A stretch of 64,000 bases of DNA, taken from Clostridiales bacterium (GTDB taxonomy: Bacteria > Bacillota > Clostridia > Christensenellales > Aristaeellaceae). The stretch spans positions 48,495 through 112,494 of the forward strand of contig SFHK01000003.1 of the NCBI GenBank assembly GCA_004556395.1. Direction: 5' to 3'. The notes beneath the pieces are model-generated. The model did no database searches and was not told where the DNA came from. It worked only from the letters and a program-made list of their open reading frames with translations. Shown here piece by piece: positions 48,418-57,390 of this stretch (within the stretch, counting starts at the first letter, position 1; each line of letters starts with the position of its first letter). Both the position numbers and the translations under genes were made by a program.

Positions 48418-49455
48418 TTATTCTTCGATGTCCACGTGAATCACGTTGCCGTTTTCAATCGTAACCACGATCGTCCTGCCGAGAATCTCGCGCAGGTCAA
48501 TTCCGTGAGTCTCCATGTAAACGGGGCGCTTGTTCAGGTAAAAGCAGAAATTCAGCGTCCACAGACCGCGTTGAGTGGCCTCCTCGTCTGTCACGGTAAA
48601 CTCCATGCTGTTACCCTTGTACAGCCAGCCGTCCGTATTTCTGACCTTGCCCCAGTTCGACGCGCCGTCGTGATAGAGATATACCTCGCTGATGGAAAAG
48701 GTCGCGCCGTTTTTAATCGTAAAGCTGCGCGCATTCGCCGCCGAGAAGGCTGGCTCCTTGACGCCCTGATTTACGTCCATCCATCCGGCCAGCGCCGTCG
48801 GCTCATCGTTTCCATGCGCCGCGTAGAGTTCCATCACCTCAAGAACGTTTACCGCCAGGTTCAGATTTTGCGCCGCGCCGGTATAGGACGCGCTCGTCAC
48901 CCCGATTACCTGACCTTCGTCGTTCAAGAGCGCGCCGCCCGAAGAGCCGCCGGATATAGCGGCGTTGAACGCAATGTAGCGCACGCCGTCATCCCCCGTA
49001 TAGGTCGAGCTTACGTTGCCCTTGCTCACGGCATTGGAAAAGCCCTTTGGGCTGCCGATTGCCACAACGGGAGACGCACGATACACGGTTCCTTCTTCAT
49101 TCAGCGGCAGAGGCTTCAACCCCGTTGGTTCTCTGAAGTGCAGAATCGCGAGGTCGTTATCGCTGTTCGCACACAACACGCTGCCAATCTCGAAGGTCGC
49201 ACCCGTGTCCGAATACGCGGTGATAGCGTGCGCCTTTTCAATCACATGACAGTTCGTCACCAGCGTCTGATCGTCATACGCCAAAAATCCGCTGGCAGAA
49301 GCGATCACATCGTCCCTGTCGTCCTTGACCTCCAGCTTCATAACTGACTGGCACGCCTCATTAATCGCCGCCGTGTTCGAACAGAAGCCTGCCGCCTGAG
49401 CCGGGAGCAACCCTACCAAAATGAGCGCCAACAGCAGGGAAAACACACGTTTCAT
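48418..49455 (-). CDS. Secreted trypsin-like serine protease (S1C), first in array
   Basis: The 345-residue protein has a signal peptide (MKRVFSLLLALILVGLLPAQ) and an intact triad: His70 in LVTNCHVIEKA, Asp101 in NSDNDLAILHF and Ser172 in ISGGSSGGALL. The C-terminal domain matches that of the third paralog closely (NWGKVRNTDGWLYKGNS, LWTLNFCFYLNKRPVYM, GIDLREILGRTIVVT). AGGAGG precedes ATG 49455. A promoter at 49600-49628 gives a leader of about 140 bases. The 69-base gap to the next gene has no terminator, so all three are probably one transcript. Confidence 0.88.
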   Translation of the reverse strand: MKRVFSLLLALILVGLLPAQAAGFCSNTAAINEACQSVMKLEVKDDRDDVIASASGFLAYDDQTLVTNCHVIEKAHAITAYSDTGATFEIGSVLCANSDNDLAILHFREPTGLKPLPLNEEGTVYRASPVVAIGSPKGFSNAVSKGNVSSTYTGDDGVRYIAFNAAISGGSSGGALLNDEGQVIGVTSASYTGAAQNLNLAVNVLEVMELYAAHGNDEPTALAGWMDVNQGVKEPAFSAANARSFTIKNGATFSISEVYLYHDGASNWGKVRNTDGWLYKGNSMEFTVTDEEATQRGLWTLNFCFYLNKRPVYMETHGIDLREILGRTIVVTIENGNVIHVDIEE

Positions 49456-49599
49456 CGCAAAACCTCCTATTTCTCATACAATAAGACACTCTTCGAGCGC
49501 CATTTGGGACACCTTTCCTGTTCATTTTATGTTAAATCGCAATCAACATACAGACTCCAAGAAAAACGCCTACGCGTCTGAGCTTTAACGAGTAACGAT

Positions 49600-49628
49600 A
49601 TAGTACCACATTTTCCTAACATTTGCAA
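49600..49628 (-). promoter_or_regulatory. Promoter of the protease array
   Basis: On the minus strand TTGCAA (49623-49628) and TACTAT (49600-49605) have a 17-bp spacer. The sequence between it and 49455 is AT-rich and shows no further gene. Confidence 0.6.
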
Positions 49629-49671
49629 CGTAAAGCAGCCAAAATAAGTTCTTTTTTTCTATATAGCAAAG

Positions 49672-49704
49672 AAACCCGTCCGACTAAATTAGCCGGACGG
49701 GTTT
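49672..49704 (-). terminator. Terminator of the sugar isomerase gene
   Basis: AAACCCGTCCG (49672-49682) pairs perfectly with CGGACGGGTTT (49694-49704). It directly follows the isomerase stop. Confidence 0.82.
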
Positions 49705-49719
49705 TAAAGTAGAACGCCT

Positions 49720-50532
49720 TTACTTCAGGCAGTTCTCCATGAAGTCATGATAGAACGGGAATTCCGTGTCGCAGTCGGGAAGCTCGGGGTGCCATTTCTT
49801 TTCCCACTCGAGGGAGAAGTAGCCGTCGAAGCCGTCCTCGATCAGCTTCTTCACGATGGCGGCGATCGGAATATCGCCGTCGCCCACGTGGCAGAGTTTG
49901 AACGTGCCGTCAGGCATACGAACGTGATCCTTCACGTGCACATGGCGCAGGCGCGGTTTCACCGTTTCATAGAACGGCAGGAAGTTGTCGCCATAAATCT
50001 TGTCGCTGTGCTCGATGTCCCACAGGATGCCGAAATGCGGGTCGTCCAGCTTTTCGAGCAGGCTCTTCATCACCTCGATGGTGTTGAAATTGCCGTGCAC
50101 CTCCAGCAGAATATCCACGTCCGCACCGTCCGTGTAGGCGCAGAGCTGCCGGATACCGTCCGCCGCCAGCTGAGCGGCCTCATCGGCGGTGCGTCCCTCA
50201 GGAATCCTGTCGCCGAACACGCGGATGTGCGGAATGCCCATGTTCTGGCACACGTCGATCGCGCGCCGTCCCTCTTCCAGCATGGCGGGAAGCTTCTCAG
50301 GGTCGTGGAAATTGATGGACGAGCCGAACGCGCACATCTCGACGCCGTGCGCCTTCAGCATGCGCTTCGTATCCTGCTGCCGTCCGGGCTTGAAAAACTC
50401 GATTTCGTCGGCGAGCATTTTGCCCTCGAGACCGCGAATCTCGATGGCGGGAAAGCCCATCCTTCGCGCTTCATCCAGAATCTTCTCAAAGCTCCAATCC
50501 GGGCAGCCAAGCGTGGTAAACGAAAGTTTCAT
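49720..50532 (-). CDS. Sugar phosphate isomerase/epimerase (AP-endonuclease-2-like TIM barrel)
   Basis: The 270-residue TIM barrel starts MKLSFTTLGCPDWSFEKILD. It contains family metal-site regions with Glu in DILLEVHGNFNT, Asp and His in ILWDIEHSDK and VHVKDHV, and a final Glu in YFSLEWEKKWHPEL. The family includes xylose isomerase-like and hydroxypyruvate isomerase-like enzymes and sugar epimerases; the substrate cannot be told. ATG 50532 has GAGGAG upstream. It is divergent from the AraC gene and stands next to the sugar transport operon. Confidence 0.87.
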   Translation of the reverse strand: MKLSFTTLGCPDWSFEKILDEARRMGFPAIEIRGLEGKMLADEIEFFKPGRQQDTKRMLKAHGVEMCAFGSSINFHDPEKLPAMLEEGRRAIDVCQNMGIPHIRVFGDRIPEGRTADEAAQLAADGIRQLCAYTDGADVDILLEVHGNFNTIEVMKSLLEKLDDPHFGILWDIEHSDKIYGDNFLPFYETVKPRLRHVHVKDHVRMPDGTFKLCHVGDGDIPIAAIVKKLIEDGFDGYFSLEWEKKWHPELPDCDTEFPFYHDFMENCLK

Positions 50533-50678
50533 CAAAAACAGGCTCCTCTCTTTTCCGAAATTGCTTCCATCATAACCGTTTTTCACGGAAGAAGCAATGC
50601 ACGTTTCAACATTTTTTTATAATTTTCGCAAGTTTCCAGTACTTTTGCTATCAAAAGCGGAGAAGATGCGGCCGATGC

Positions 50679-50707
50679 TTGCGAAAGCGTTCCGTTTTTG
50701 ATAGAAT
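50679..50707 (+). promoter_or_regulatory. Promoter of the AraC regulator gene
   Basis: TTGCGA (50679-50684) and TAGAAT (50702-50707) have a 17-bp spacer. Confidence 0.65.
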
Positions 50708-50764
50708 AAAGATTGAATTCACCCCGCCGCGCGCGGCAGCTATTCTTTGTCGGAGGTACGAGGC

Positions 50765-51565
50765 ATGTTTCATCTGATCACCATCGGTCTGGGCACGAGC
50801 CATTTCCCCGGCGAGAAGCGGCGCATTCCCGACGGAACGCCATGCTATGTGTTCATGCAGCTGCTCACGCCCGCGGTCATCAGCACGGAAAACGGCATCC
50901 GGCGCGTGGAGGTAAACGATTGCATTCTATATCAGCCGCGCACGCCCCGCATTCTGAACGCGCACGACGAGAACGCCATCATGCGCAACAACTGGATGTT
51001 TTTAGAGGGCGACGACGTTCAGCCGATCATGGATCAATACAACATCCGCGCCAACCGCGTATATCATCCGGACACGCCAAACAGCCTTACCGAGCTGTTT
51101 GTGATGATGTATTCCGAAAAAATCCGCCCGGAAAAGGAGGATTCCGAGCTGGAAAGCCTGATTTTCCGGCAGATGATGATCTACCTTTCCCGCGGCATCC
51201 GCATGGCGGCGAACGTGCAGAACGCCGCCTATTCCCGGCACTACGACGAGATTGCCACGCTGCATTTCAATATCTATAACGACGTCACCCGCCCGTGGAC
51301 GGTCGAAAAGATTGCGGACGAGCTTCAGTTGAGCGCAACGTGGCTCAACATCCTGTATCGCGAGCGCTACGGGCTTTCGCTGAAGCAGGACATCATCAAG
51401 GCGCGAATCGAGTACGCCAAGCAGCTGATCTGCTATACCGACTCGCCGCTGCGCGACGTGGCGACGCTTTCCGGCTTTCAGAACGAGTATTACTTCAGCC
51501 GCGTTTTCAAGAAAGTTACGAGCCGCACGCCCGGCGAATACCGGAAAAAGCATGCCAAATCATGA
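50765..51565 (+). CDS. AraC-family transcriptional regulator
   Basis: The 266-residue protein has an N-terminal cupin-like sensing half (about 1-150) and a C-terminal AraC HTH pair (about 175-266): WTVEKIADELQLSATWLNIL and LRDVATLSGFQNEYYFSRVF, ending SRTPGEYRKKHAKS. GGAGG precedes ATG 50765. It is cytoplasmic, without membrane helices, unlike the broken AraC at 12 kb. It lies directly upstream of the solute-binding protein/permease operon and probably controls it in response to a sugar. Confidence 0.9.
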   Translation: MFHLITIGLGTSHFPGEKRRIPDGTPCYVFMQLLTPAVISTENGIRRVEVNDCILYQPRTPRILNAHDENAIMRNNWMFLEGDDVQPIMDQYNIRANRVYHPDTPNSLTELFVMMYSEKIRPEKEDSELESLIFRQMMIYLSRGIRMAANVQNAAYSRHYDEIATLHFNIYNDVTRPWTVEKIADELQLSATWLNILYRERYGLSLKQDIIKARIEYAKQLICYTDSPLRDVATLSGFQNEYYFSRVFKKVTSRTPGEYRKKHAKS

Positions 51566-51643
51566 CTTGCACATATCGGAGCACAAATTATACTTTTTAA
51601 AATGAACCCGCTCGAAATATCTGGAAATCGCCGTGAAAGGTCG

Positions 51644-51671
51644 TTGACACGGCGATATTTTTTCGTAGAAT
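51644..51671 (+). promoter_or_regulatory. Promoter of the sugar ABC importer operon
   Basis: TTGACA (51644-51649) and TAGAAT (51666-51671) have a 16-bp spacer. Confidence 0.8.
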
Positions 51672-51764
51672 TATTGTCAGCACGGCTGAAACCGTATTTC
51701 ATATATGGTTCATTTGCTAATAGCATTAACGCCGCGTAAATCAACGAAAGGAAATGATTTGCCC

Positions 51765-53324
51765 ATGACACGTCGAATCCTCTCCCTGGCCGTTGCGCTG
51801 CTGCTGGCTCTGTCGGCATGCGCAGCCATCGCTGAAGACATCTATCCCATGCAGGACAGACCCACCCTCACTCTGTGGACGACAGCTGACGTCGATATAT
51901 CTCTATTCGGCTACAGCAGCTACAACGACACGCCCGGCTTCAAGGCGTGGCAGGAAGCCACCGGAATCAACGTGAAGGTTACGGAAGCCGTCGATGAAAG
52001 CGCATTACTTCTGTTGCTTGCCAGCGGAGATCTGCCTGACATGATCCGTGCCAACAAGGGCTTCTACAGCAAGGGCTTCTCCGGCATGCTTGAAGACGGC
52101 ATCGCCGTGAAGCTGGACGATCTTCTCCCCGAGTACGCGCCGAACTACTGGGCGTTTCTGAACAGCGATGAAGCGAGCCTGAAGTCCGCTCTGGTCGACA
52201 TTGACGGCAAGCTGTCTCACATCGCCTTCGCCGGCAACTTCTATCCGTCCGATTCCCCGTTCCGCAACTATGCCGGCATGATCGTCCGCAAGGACTTCAT
52301 GGACAAGCTGGACATTGAATCCATCACCACGGTTGACGAGTTCACCGAGTACCTGTCCCGCTGCAAGTCCGAGCTGGGTGTACAGACCCCTCTCATGTCC
52401 GCGAACAACATGAACGAATACATCTGGAACTACGGCTACTTCACCTCCGCGTTCGGCCTGCCCTGCGCGTCGAACTATCAGGTGAACGGCGAATTCCACT
52501 TCGGCGCGTATGAGCCGCAATTCAAGGATTACCTTGAGTACATGCATCAGCTGTATGTCGACGGCCTGTTCGATCCGAACTTCGCCGTGACCGACAACGC
52601 CACCGCCGTCGCCGCTATGACCAACGGAACCAGCGCAGCCATCTCCGCCATGGTTTCCCGCTTCCAGGTCATCACCAACGCCGCCACGGAGGAGGGCTTC
52701 CAGCTGACCGCCATTCCCTCGCTGACCGCGAACGAGGGCGAGAAGGCCTACATGAGCTATGCCACCGCAATCACAGGCACAACCTTTTGGTGCTTCATCA
52801 CCAAGAAATGCAAGGACGTTGAAGCCGCGCTCCGCTTCTTTGACTACCTGTACACCCCCAAGGGCATGGATCTCGCCAACTACGGCATTGAGGGCGTCAC
52901 CTACAACTACGACGAAAACGGAAACGTTGTGCTGACCGACTTCATGGCGCACAATCCCGACGGTTTCGCCATCGACCCCATCGCCCGTTCCTATGGTCTG
53001 GTCAACTGGAGCTGCATCCATCGCCGCGCCTTCTCCGAGAACCGCTTCCCGATGCAGGAGCAGCGCGACGCGTGCGTGATCTGGGCGGACAGCCAGTATA
53101 ACGACTACATGATTTCCTACAGCAGCATTCCCTCCGACATGCAGGCGGAATACACCCGCATCTGGACGGAGCTGCAGACCTACCTGAAGGAGCACATCGC
53201 GAACTTTATCTCCGGCACCGAATCCCTCGACAACTTCGACGCGTACATCGACGGTCTCAGGCAGCTTGGCATGGATCGCTACATTGAGATCATGCAGGCC
53301 GCCATCGATCCGTACTTCGACTGA
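51765..53324 (+). CDS. ABC transporter sugar-binding lipoprotein (LplA/YtcQ type)
   Basis: The 519-residue lipoprotein has a signal peptide with lipobox LSAC (Cys19). The family 1 solute-binding fold follows, opening PTLTLWTTADVDISLFGYSS, then LLASGDLPDMIRANKG and GMIVRKDFMDKLDIESITTV. It should capture an oligosaccharide outside the membrane and pass it to the two permeases downstream. ATG 51765 is used; TTG 51759 is also possible because AAGGA is six bases before it. No ATPase gene is in this operon; such importers usually share one encoded elsewhere. Confidence 0.92.
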   Translation: MTRRILSLAVALLLALSACAAIAEDIYPMQDRPTLTLWTTADVDISLFGYSSYNDTPGFKAWQEATGINVKVTEAVDESALLLLLASGDLPDMIRANKGFYSKGFSGMLEDGIAVKLDDLLPEYAPNYWAFLNSDEASLKSALVDIDGKLSHIAFAGNFYPSDSPFRNYAGMIVRKDFMDKLDIESITTVDEFTEYLSRCKSELGVQTPLMSANNMNEYIWNYGYFTSAFGLPCASNYQVNGEFHFGAYEPQFKDYLEYMHQLYVDGLFDPNFAVTDNATAVAAMTNGTSAAISAMVSRFQVITNAATEEGFQLTAIPSLTANEGEKAYMSYATAITGTTFWCFITKKCKDVEAALRFFDYLYTPKGMDLANYGIEGVTYNYDENGNVVLTDFMAHNPDGFAIDPIARSYGLVNWSCIHRRAFSENRFPMQEQRDACVIWADSQYNDYMISYSSIPSDMQAEYTRIWTELQTYLKEHIANFISGTESLDNFDAYIDGLRQLGMDRYIEIMQAAIDPYFD

Positions 53325-53344
53325 TTCTCTTCCCGTATCTCAAC

Positions 53345-53416
53345 CGTGGGCGGGGTCTTTCCCCGCCCACGACGCGCCTACGCCTGAAAAATGCAAATCG
53401 AGCGGCGCATTTTTCA
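53345..53416 (+). other. Tandem hairpins between binding protein and permease genes
   Basis: A perfect 11-bp stem with a 5-base loop (CGTGGGCGGGG at 53345-53355 with CCCCGCCCACG at 53361-53371) is followed by TGAAAAATGC (53385-53394) pairing with GCATTTTTCA (53407-53416). The first lacks a T-run and is well placed to stabilise the binding-protein mRNA. The second may be a partial terminator. Both would keep the binding protein in excess over the permeases. Confidence 0.65.
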
Positions 53417-53462
53417 TTTTCGGTTTTCACGGTACCGGCTGCCGCAACGGTATGAGAACGAT

Positions 53463-54407
53463 ATGAGCAGACATCAAAAGGACGGCACTCAGGGCATCGC
53501 GGTGCGGCTGAAAAAAGACTGGATCGAAAACGGCGGCGCTTACCTTCTGGCGCTCGCCGTGCTCGCGTACTACCTTTTGTTCCACTATAAGCCCATGGTC
53601 GGCGCCGTGATCGCATTCAAGGATTTTTCATCCAGCAAGGGCATTTGGGGCAGTAAATGGATCGGCGTGCGCTATTTCTCCGAATTTTTCACTTCCTATT
53701 ATTTCCTGCGTCTGGTGAAAAACACGCTGGTCATCAGCCTTTCCTCGCTGATTTTCGCGTTTCCACTTCCGATTCTCTTCGCGCTTCTGATTAACGAGGT
53801 CAAAAACGACCGCTTCCGCAAGACGGTGCAGACGATTTCCTACATGCCCCACTTCATTTCGATGGTGGTCGTGTGCTCCATGGTGCGCCTGTTCACCGAC
53901 GGAAATTCGTTTATCGTTCAGATTCTGTCGTTCTTCGGCCACAACAACCTTGGCGGGAACCTTTTGAACGAGAAGAGCATGTTCGTGCCCATCTACGTCG
54001 TTTCCGGCATCTGGCAGAACCTCGGCTGGGACTGCATCATCTATATCGCCGCGCTGACCTCCATCGATATGCAGCTGTACGAGGCGGCGCGCGTGGACGG
54101 CGCGGGACGCTTCCAGCAGACGCTGCACATCACCCTGCCCGGCATCCTCAGCACCGTGGTCATGCTGCTGATTCTGCGCATCGGCAATCTGATGAGCGTG
54201 GGGCACGAAAAAATCATCCTTCTGTATAACGAGCGCGTGTACGACACGGCGGACGTTATATCCAGCTATGTATATCGCCGCGGCCTTGTACAGGGCGATT
54301 GGAGCTTCGGAACCGCCATCGGTCTGTTCAATTCCGTGATCAACTTTGTTCTGGTCATCTCCGCCAACGCGCTCAGCAACCGGCTCTCGGGCGTGGGACT
54401 CTGGTAG
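53463..54407 (+). CDS. ABC sugar transporter permease (LplB type)
   Basis: The 314-residue protein has six membrane helices with the N-terminal FHYKPMVGAVIAFKDF region of the LplB family. The EAA loop is in LYEAARVDGAGRFQQTLHIT (about 190-215), which contacts the ATPase. It pairs with the LplC-type permease 16 bases downstream. The Shine-Dalgarno region before ATG 53463 is weak (GAGA), consistent with low relative expression. Its N-terminus aligns with the truncated permease at 14943, supporting the chimera call there. Confidence 0.92.
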   Translation: MSRHQKDGTQGIAVRLKKDWIENGGAYLLALAVLAYYLLFHYKPMVGAVIAFKDFSSSKGIWGSKWIGVRYFSEFFTSYYFLRLVKNTLVISLSSLIFAFPLPILFALLINEVKNDRFRKTVQTISYMPHFISMVVVCSMVRLFTDGNSFIVQILSFFGHNNLGGNLLNEKSMFVPIYVVSGIWQNLGWDCIIYIAALTSIDMQLYEAARVDGAGRFQQTLHITLPGILSTVVMLLILRIGNLMSVGHEKIILLYNERVYDTADVISSYVYRRGLVQGDWSFGTAIGLFNSVINFVLVISANALSNRLSGVGLW

Positions 54408-54423
54408 AAGGGAGGAAAACACC

Positions 54424-55329
54424 ATGGCTGCAAACCGCAAAAAATCCTGTCTGGACGAAGGCACGGGCTATCGGGTATTTTCCGTCTTCAACACCTGCCT
54501 GCTCGTGTTAATCCTGTTCCTGACCGCGTATCCCGTGTATTTCGTGCTTATCGCTTCCATCAGCGACCCGACGAAGATGGTCGCCAACTACGGCCTTATG
54601 TGGCTGCCCCACTTTCCGCTTTCGCTGACCTCCTATCGCATGGTGTTCCGGCACAGCCTGCTGCTCAGCGGCTTTGGAAACACGCTGTTTATCGTCATCG
54701 TGGGTCTCGCGTTCAACATGGTGCTCACGGTGCTGGGCGCGTACCTGCTGTCGCTTAAAAACAGCCTGCTGAAAAAGCCGATCGCCTATCTGATTCTGTT
54801 CACCATGTACTTCAGCGGCGGCATCGTGCCCGGATACCTGAACATCAAGTCGCTGCACCTGATGAACACGCTCTGGGCGCTGATTCTGCCCGGCGCGATC
54901 AGCACCTACAACATGCTGATCATGCGCAGTGCCATCGGCGCGCTGCCGGACGCGCTGATGGAAGCCGCCAAGCTGGACGGTGCTTCGCACTTCCAGCGCA
55001 TTCTGAACGTCGTCGTGCCGCTGACGGGCGCGACCTCCGCGGTGCTGATGCTGTATTACGCCGTCGGCCACTGGAACGCGTGGTTCAACGCCTCGCTGTA
55101 CATTCAGTCTCCCAGCCGTTTCCCGCTGCAGCTGGTGCTCCGGCAGGTGCTGATTCTCGGCGAGGACTCCGAAATGGCCAGCGGCATGGATGCGGGCAGC
55201 GAAATCGCCGCCGCGACGGTCATCAAATACGCGCTGATCGTCATTTCCACCGTGCCCATCATGCTTCTGTACCCGTTCCTGCAGCGCTTCTTCGTAAAGG
55301 GCGTCATGATCGGGTCGGTGAAAGGATGA
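54424..55329 (+). CDS. ABC sugar transporter permease (LplC/YtcP type)
   Basis: The 301-residue partner permease has six helices; TAYPVYFVLIASISDPTKMV and the FTMYFSGGIVPGYLNIKSL region are typical of the LplC family. The EAA loop is LMEAAKLDGASHFQRILNVV. GGGAGG precedes ATG 54424. With the LplB protein it forms the membrane channel of the oligosaccharide importer. Confidence 0.93.
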   Translation: MAANRKKSCLDEGTGYRVFSVFNTCLLVLILFLTAYPVYFVLIASISDPTKMVANYGLMWLPHFPLSLTSYRMVFRHSLLLSGFGNTLFIVIVGLAFNMVLTVLGAYLLSLKNSLLKKPIAYLILFTMYFSGGIVPGYLNIKSLHLMNTLWALILPGAISTYNMLIMRSAIGALPDALMEAAKLDGASHFQRILNVVVPLTGATSAVLMLYYAVGHWNAWFNASLYIQSPSRFPLQLVLRQVLILGEDSEMASGMDAGSEIAAATVIKYALIVISTVPIMLLYPFLQRFFVKGVMIGSVKG

Positions 55330-55335
55330 TTGATC

Positions 55336-56340
55336 ATGAAAGCCTGCTTCTTTACCACAAACCCCGAAAACCGGCTGCGCTTCGTGTTCGACGGGCGGCA
55401 GAAGGAATTTGAGAAGCGTCTGGAGCTCCTCCCCGAGCCCGTGCTGCTAAGCGAAATGGAAGAAAAGCGCGCACAGCTGGCGGAGGTCGAAGTGATTCTC
55501 TCCACATGGGGCATGCCCGCGCTGACGGAAGCGCAGGTGCGGGAATTCTTCCCAAAGCTCCGGCTGGTTCTGTATTCCGCCGCGTCGGTGCGCTATTTCG
55601 CTGAGGGCTATCTGGACGCGGGCGTGACCGTGGTCACCGCCGCGCAGGCCATGGCCGACTTTGTGACGCAGTACACCGTCGCCGCCATCTACCACCTGAA
55701 CAAGGGCTTTTATCGCTCCGCCGAGCTGTACCGAAGCGGCCGCTTCGACGAGGGCAAGGCCTACAGCCAATTCCACTGCCCCGGCAACTATGAAACGAAA
55801 ATCGGCGTCATTGGCGCGGGCGCGATCGGCTCGCGCGTGATCCGGCAGCTGAACGCGTATCCGTTTGAAATTCTGCTGTTCGATCCGTTCGTCAGCAACG
55901 CGCGCGCCACCGAGCTGAAGGCGAAAAAGGTGAGCCTTGAAACGCTGTTTGCCGAGAGCGACGTAATTTCCAACCACCTTGCCAACAACCCGCAAACCGT
56001 GGACATGCTGAACTACGCGCTGTTCTCCCGCATGAAGCCGGACGCGGCCTTTATCAACACCGGGCGCGGCGCGCAGGTGGTGGAGGCCGACCTTGCGCGG
56101 GCGCTGCGCGAGGAGCCGGGGCGCTGGGCGCTTCTGGACGTTACGCGCGAAGAGCCGATTGCGCCGGAGCACGAATTCTGGGCACTTCCAAACCTGACGC
56201 TTACGCCGCACATCGCGGGCGTGGGTCGTCTGGAAGTGCTGGCCTACGACGACCTGCTTCTGGACGAGCTCGACCGCTGGCTCGCGGGCCTTCCCCTTCG
56301 CCACGCGGTTTCCAAGGAACAGTTGAAAACCATGGCATAG
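55336..56340 (+). CDS. D-2-hydroxyacid dehydrogenase
   Basis: The 334-residue enzyme has the NAD-binding loop KIGVIGAGAIGSRVIRQL (near 158) and the catalytic triad of the family: Arg in FINTGRGAQVVEA, Glu in LDVTREEPIAP and His in LTPHIAGVGRL. AAAGGA precedes ATG 55336. It starts 6 bases after the permease stop, so it is the last gene of the importer operon. It may oxidise or reduce an acid released from the imported sugar; the substrate is not known. Confidence 0.9.
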   Translation: MKACFFTTNPENRLRFVFDGRQKEFEKRLELLPEPVLLSEMEEKRAQLAEVEVILSTWGMPALTEAQVREFFPKLRLVLYSAASVRYFAEGYLDAGVTVVTAAQAMADFVTQYTVAAIYHLNKGFYRSAELYRSGRFDEGKAYSQFHCPGNYETKIGVIGAGAIGSRVIRQLNAYPFEILLFDPFVSNARATELKAKKVSLETLFAESDVISNHLANNPQTVDMLNYALFSRMKPDAAFINTGRGAQVVEADLARALREEPGRWALLDVTREEPIAPEHEFWALPNLTLTPHIAGVGRLEVLAYDDLLLDELDRWLAGLPLRHAVSKEQLKTMA

Positions 56341-56342
56341 CC

Positions 56343-56387
56343 AAAAAAAAAAAAATTCGGACGGAAGAGAAGCGCTCTCTTCCGTCC
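56343..56387. terminator. Bidirectional terminator with 13-A tract
   Basis: GGACGGAAGAGA (56359-56370) pairs perfectly with TCTCTTCCGTCC (56376-56387). The minus strand then reads 13 T residues (A tract at 56343-56355), making a very strong terminator for the phosphodiesterase gene; the plus strand tail is AAATTTTG. Confidence 0.92.
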
Positions 56388-56406
56388 AAATTTTGCTTAT
56401 CCGAAA

Positions 56407-57186
56407 TTATTTTTCGAGGAACGAATGGCCTTCCCATTCGCGCGCGAGGGTTGCGCCGAGCAGGTCGACGATCGTGGGGGCGATGTCCTTGATGGAGCGC
56501 TCGCCGAGATCGCGTCCGGCCTTGAAGTGCGGGCCGCGGCAGATGATCGGGATCGTCATATCCTCGGGCAGCTCGGTGCCGTGGATGCGGTCGTGTCCGC
56601 CGTGATCGGCGGTGAGAATCACGTCGTAGTCGGCAGGAATCTCGTTATACACGCGAACCACCTGATCCAGCGCGTTGCTGACGACCTTCATATAGGTCTC
56701 GCTCATCCAGCCGGTGTCGTGTCCGCCGCGTTCGTCGGTCTCGCCCAGATACAGGAACAGGAAATCCGGGTTTTCTTCATTAATATACTTGATGGCCGCC
56801 GTGGTGATCTTGCGGTCGGTGTCCAGCTCCTTGTGCTGGTTGTACATTTCCAGACGATGGATGTGATCCATGCGAGCCAGATCTCTCAGCTCTTCCCACG
56901 TATAGAACATCGCGTTCTTCTTCCCCGCCAGATCGAGCCGCTCATACAGTCCCTCGACGGGGCGCACCTGCGGAACGTAGGTGTTGGTCAGGATGCCGTG
57001 ACGGTCGGGATCAACGGAATGGAAAAGCGACATATGGCACGGAAGCGTAACCGACGGCATAACCGTGCGCGCATGCAGCGTGTAGGCGCATTCGTTGATG
57101 CGCTCCTTCATTTTCTCGTTTCCACAGTTCAGCACGGCGTCGGGACGCATGCCGTCAACCAGAATCAGAACCACTTTGTTTGCCAT
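56407..57186 (-). CDS. Type I phosphodiesterase / alkaline-phosphatase-superfamily enzyme
   Basis: The 259-residue protein keeps the two-metal site of the nucleotide pyrophosphatase/phosphodiesterase family: LILVDGMRPDAV (first metal), the nucleophile Thr in MPSVTLPCHMSLFH, LGETDERGGHDTGW and LTADHGGHDRIHG. There is no signal peptide or anchor, so it appears cytoplasmic. Substrates could be phosphonate, nucleotide or sugar phosphate esters. ATG 57186 has AGGAG upstream; a promoter is at 57223-57251. Confidence 0.9.
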   Translation of the reverse strand: MANKVVLILVDGMRPDAVLNCGNEKMKERINECAYTLHARTVMPSVTLPCHMSLFHSVDPDRHGILTNTYVPQVRPVEGLYERLDLAGKKNAMFYTWEELRDLARMDHIHRLEMYNQHKELDTDRKITTAAIKYINEENPDFLFLYLGETDERGGHDTGWMSETYMKVVSNALDQVVRVYNEIPADYDVILTADHGGHDRIHGTELPEDMTIPIICRGPHFKAGRDLGERSIKDIAPTIVDLLGATLAREWEGHSFLEK

Positions 57187-57222
57187 GTTTCTGTCCGCTC
57201 CTTTATCCTTGGTTTTACGTAT

Positions 57223-57251
57223 ATTATAGCAGACTTCCTCCGCAAACTCAA
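57223..57251 (-). promoter_or_regulatory. Promoter of the phosphodiesterase gene
   Basis: On the minus strand TTGAGT (57246-57251) and TATAAT (57223-57228) have a 17-bp spacer. The 57252-57390 stretch beyond it shows no gene. Confidence 0.72.
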
Positions 57252-57390
57252 TTATCCGCCCGCGATTATTTTGTATCCGAACCGGACACGCATCCTTCCT
57301 CCGCGCGAAGCAGACGCGTGCAGACAGCCGTTCCTCCGCATGAAATCAACGCCGTCCCCCTCTTTTCTTCCGCCGGTTTTCAGGGCGCGG

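Noticed and set aside
47257-49347. Plus-strand open frame of 696 codons opposite the protease array
   Set aside because: The protease genes on the minus strand have signal peptides, triads and ribosome sites; the opposite frame has none.
48418-49455. HtrA/DegP assignment for the protease paralogs
   Set aside because: The catalytic domain is S1C-like, but no PDZ domain follows; the C-terminal domain is different, so I did not name them htrA.
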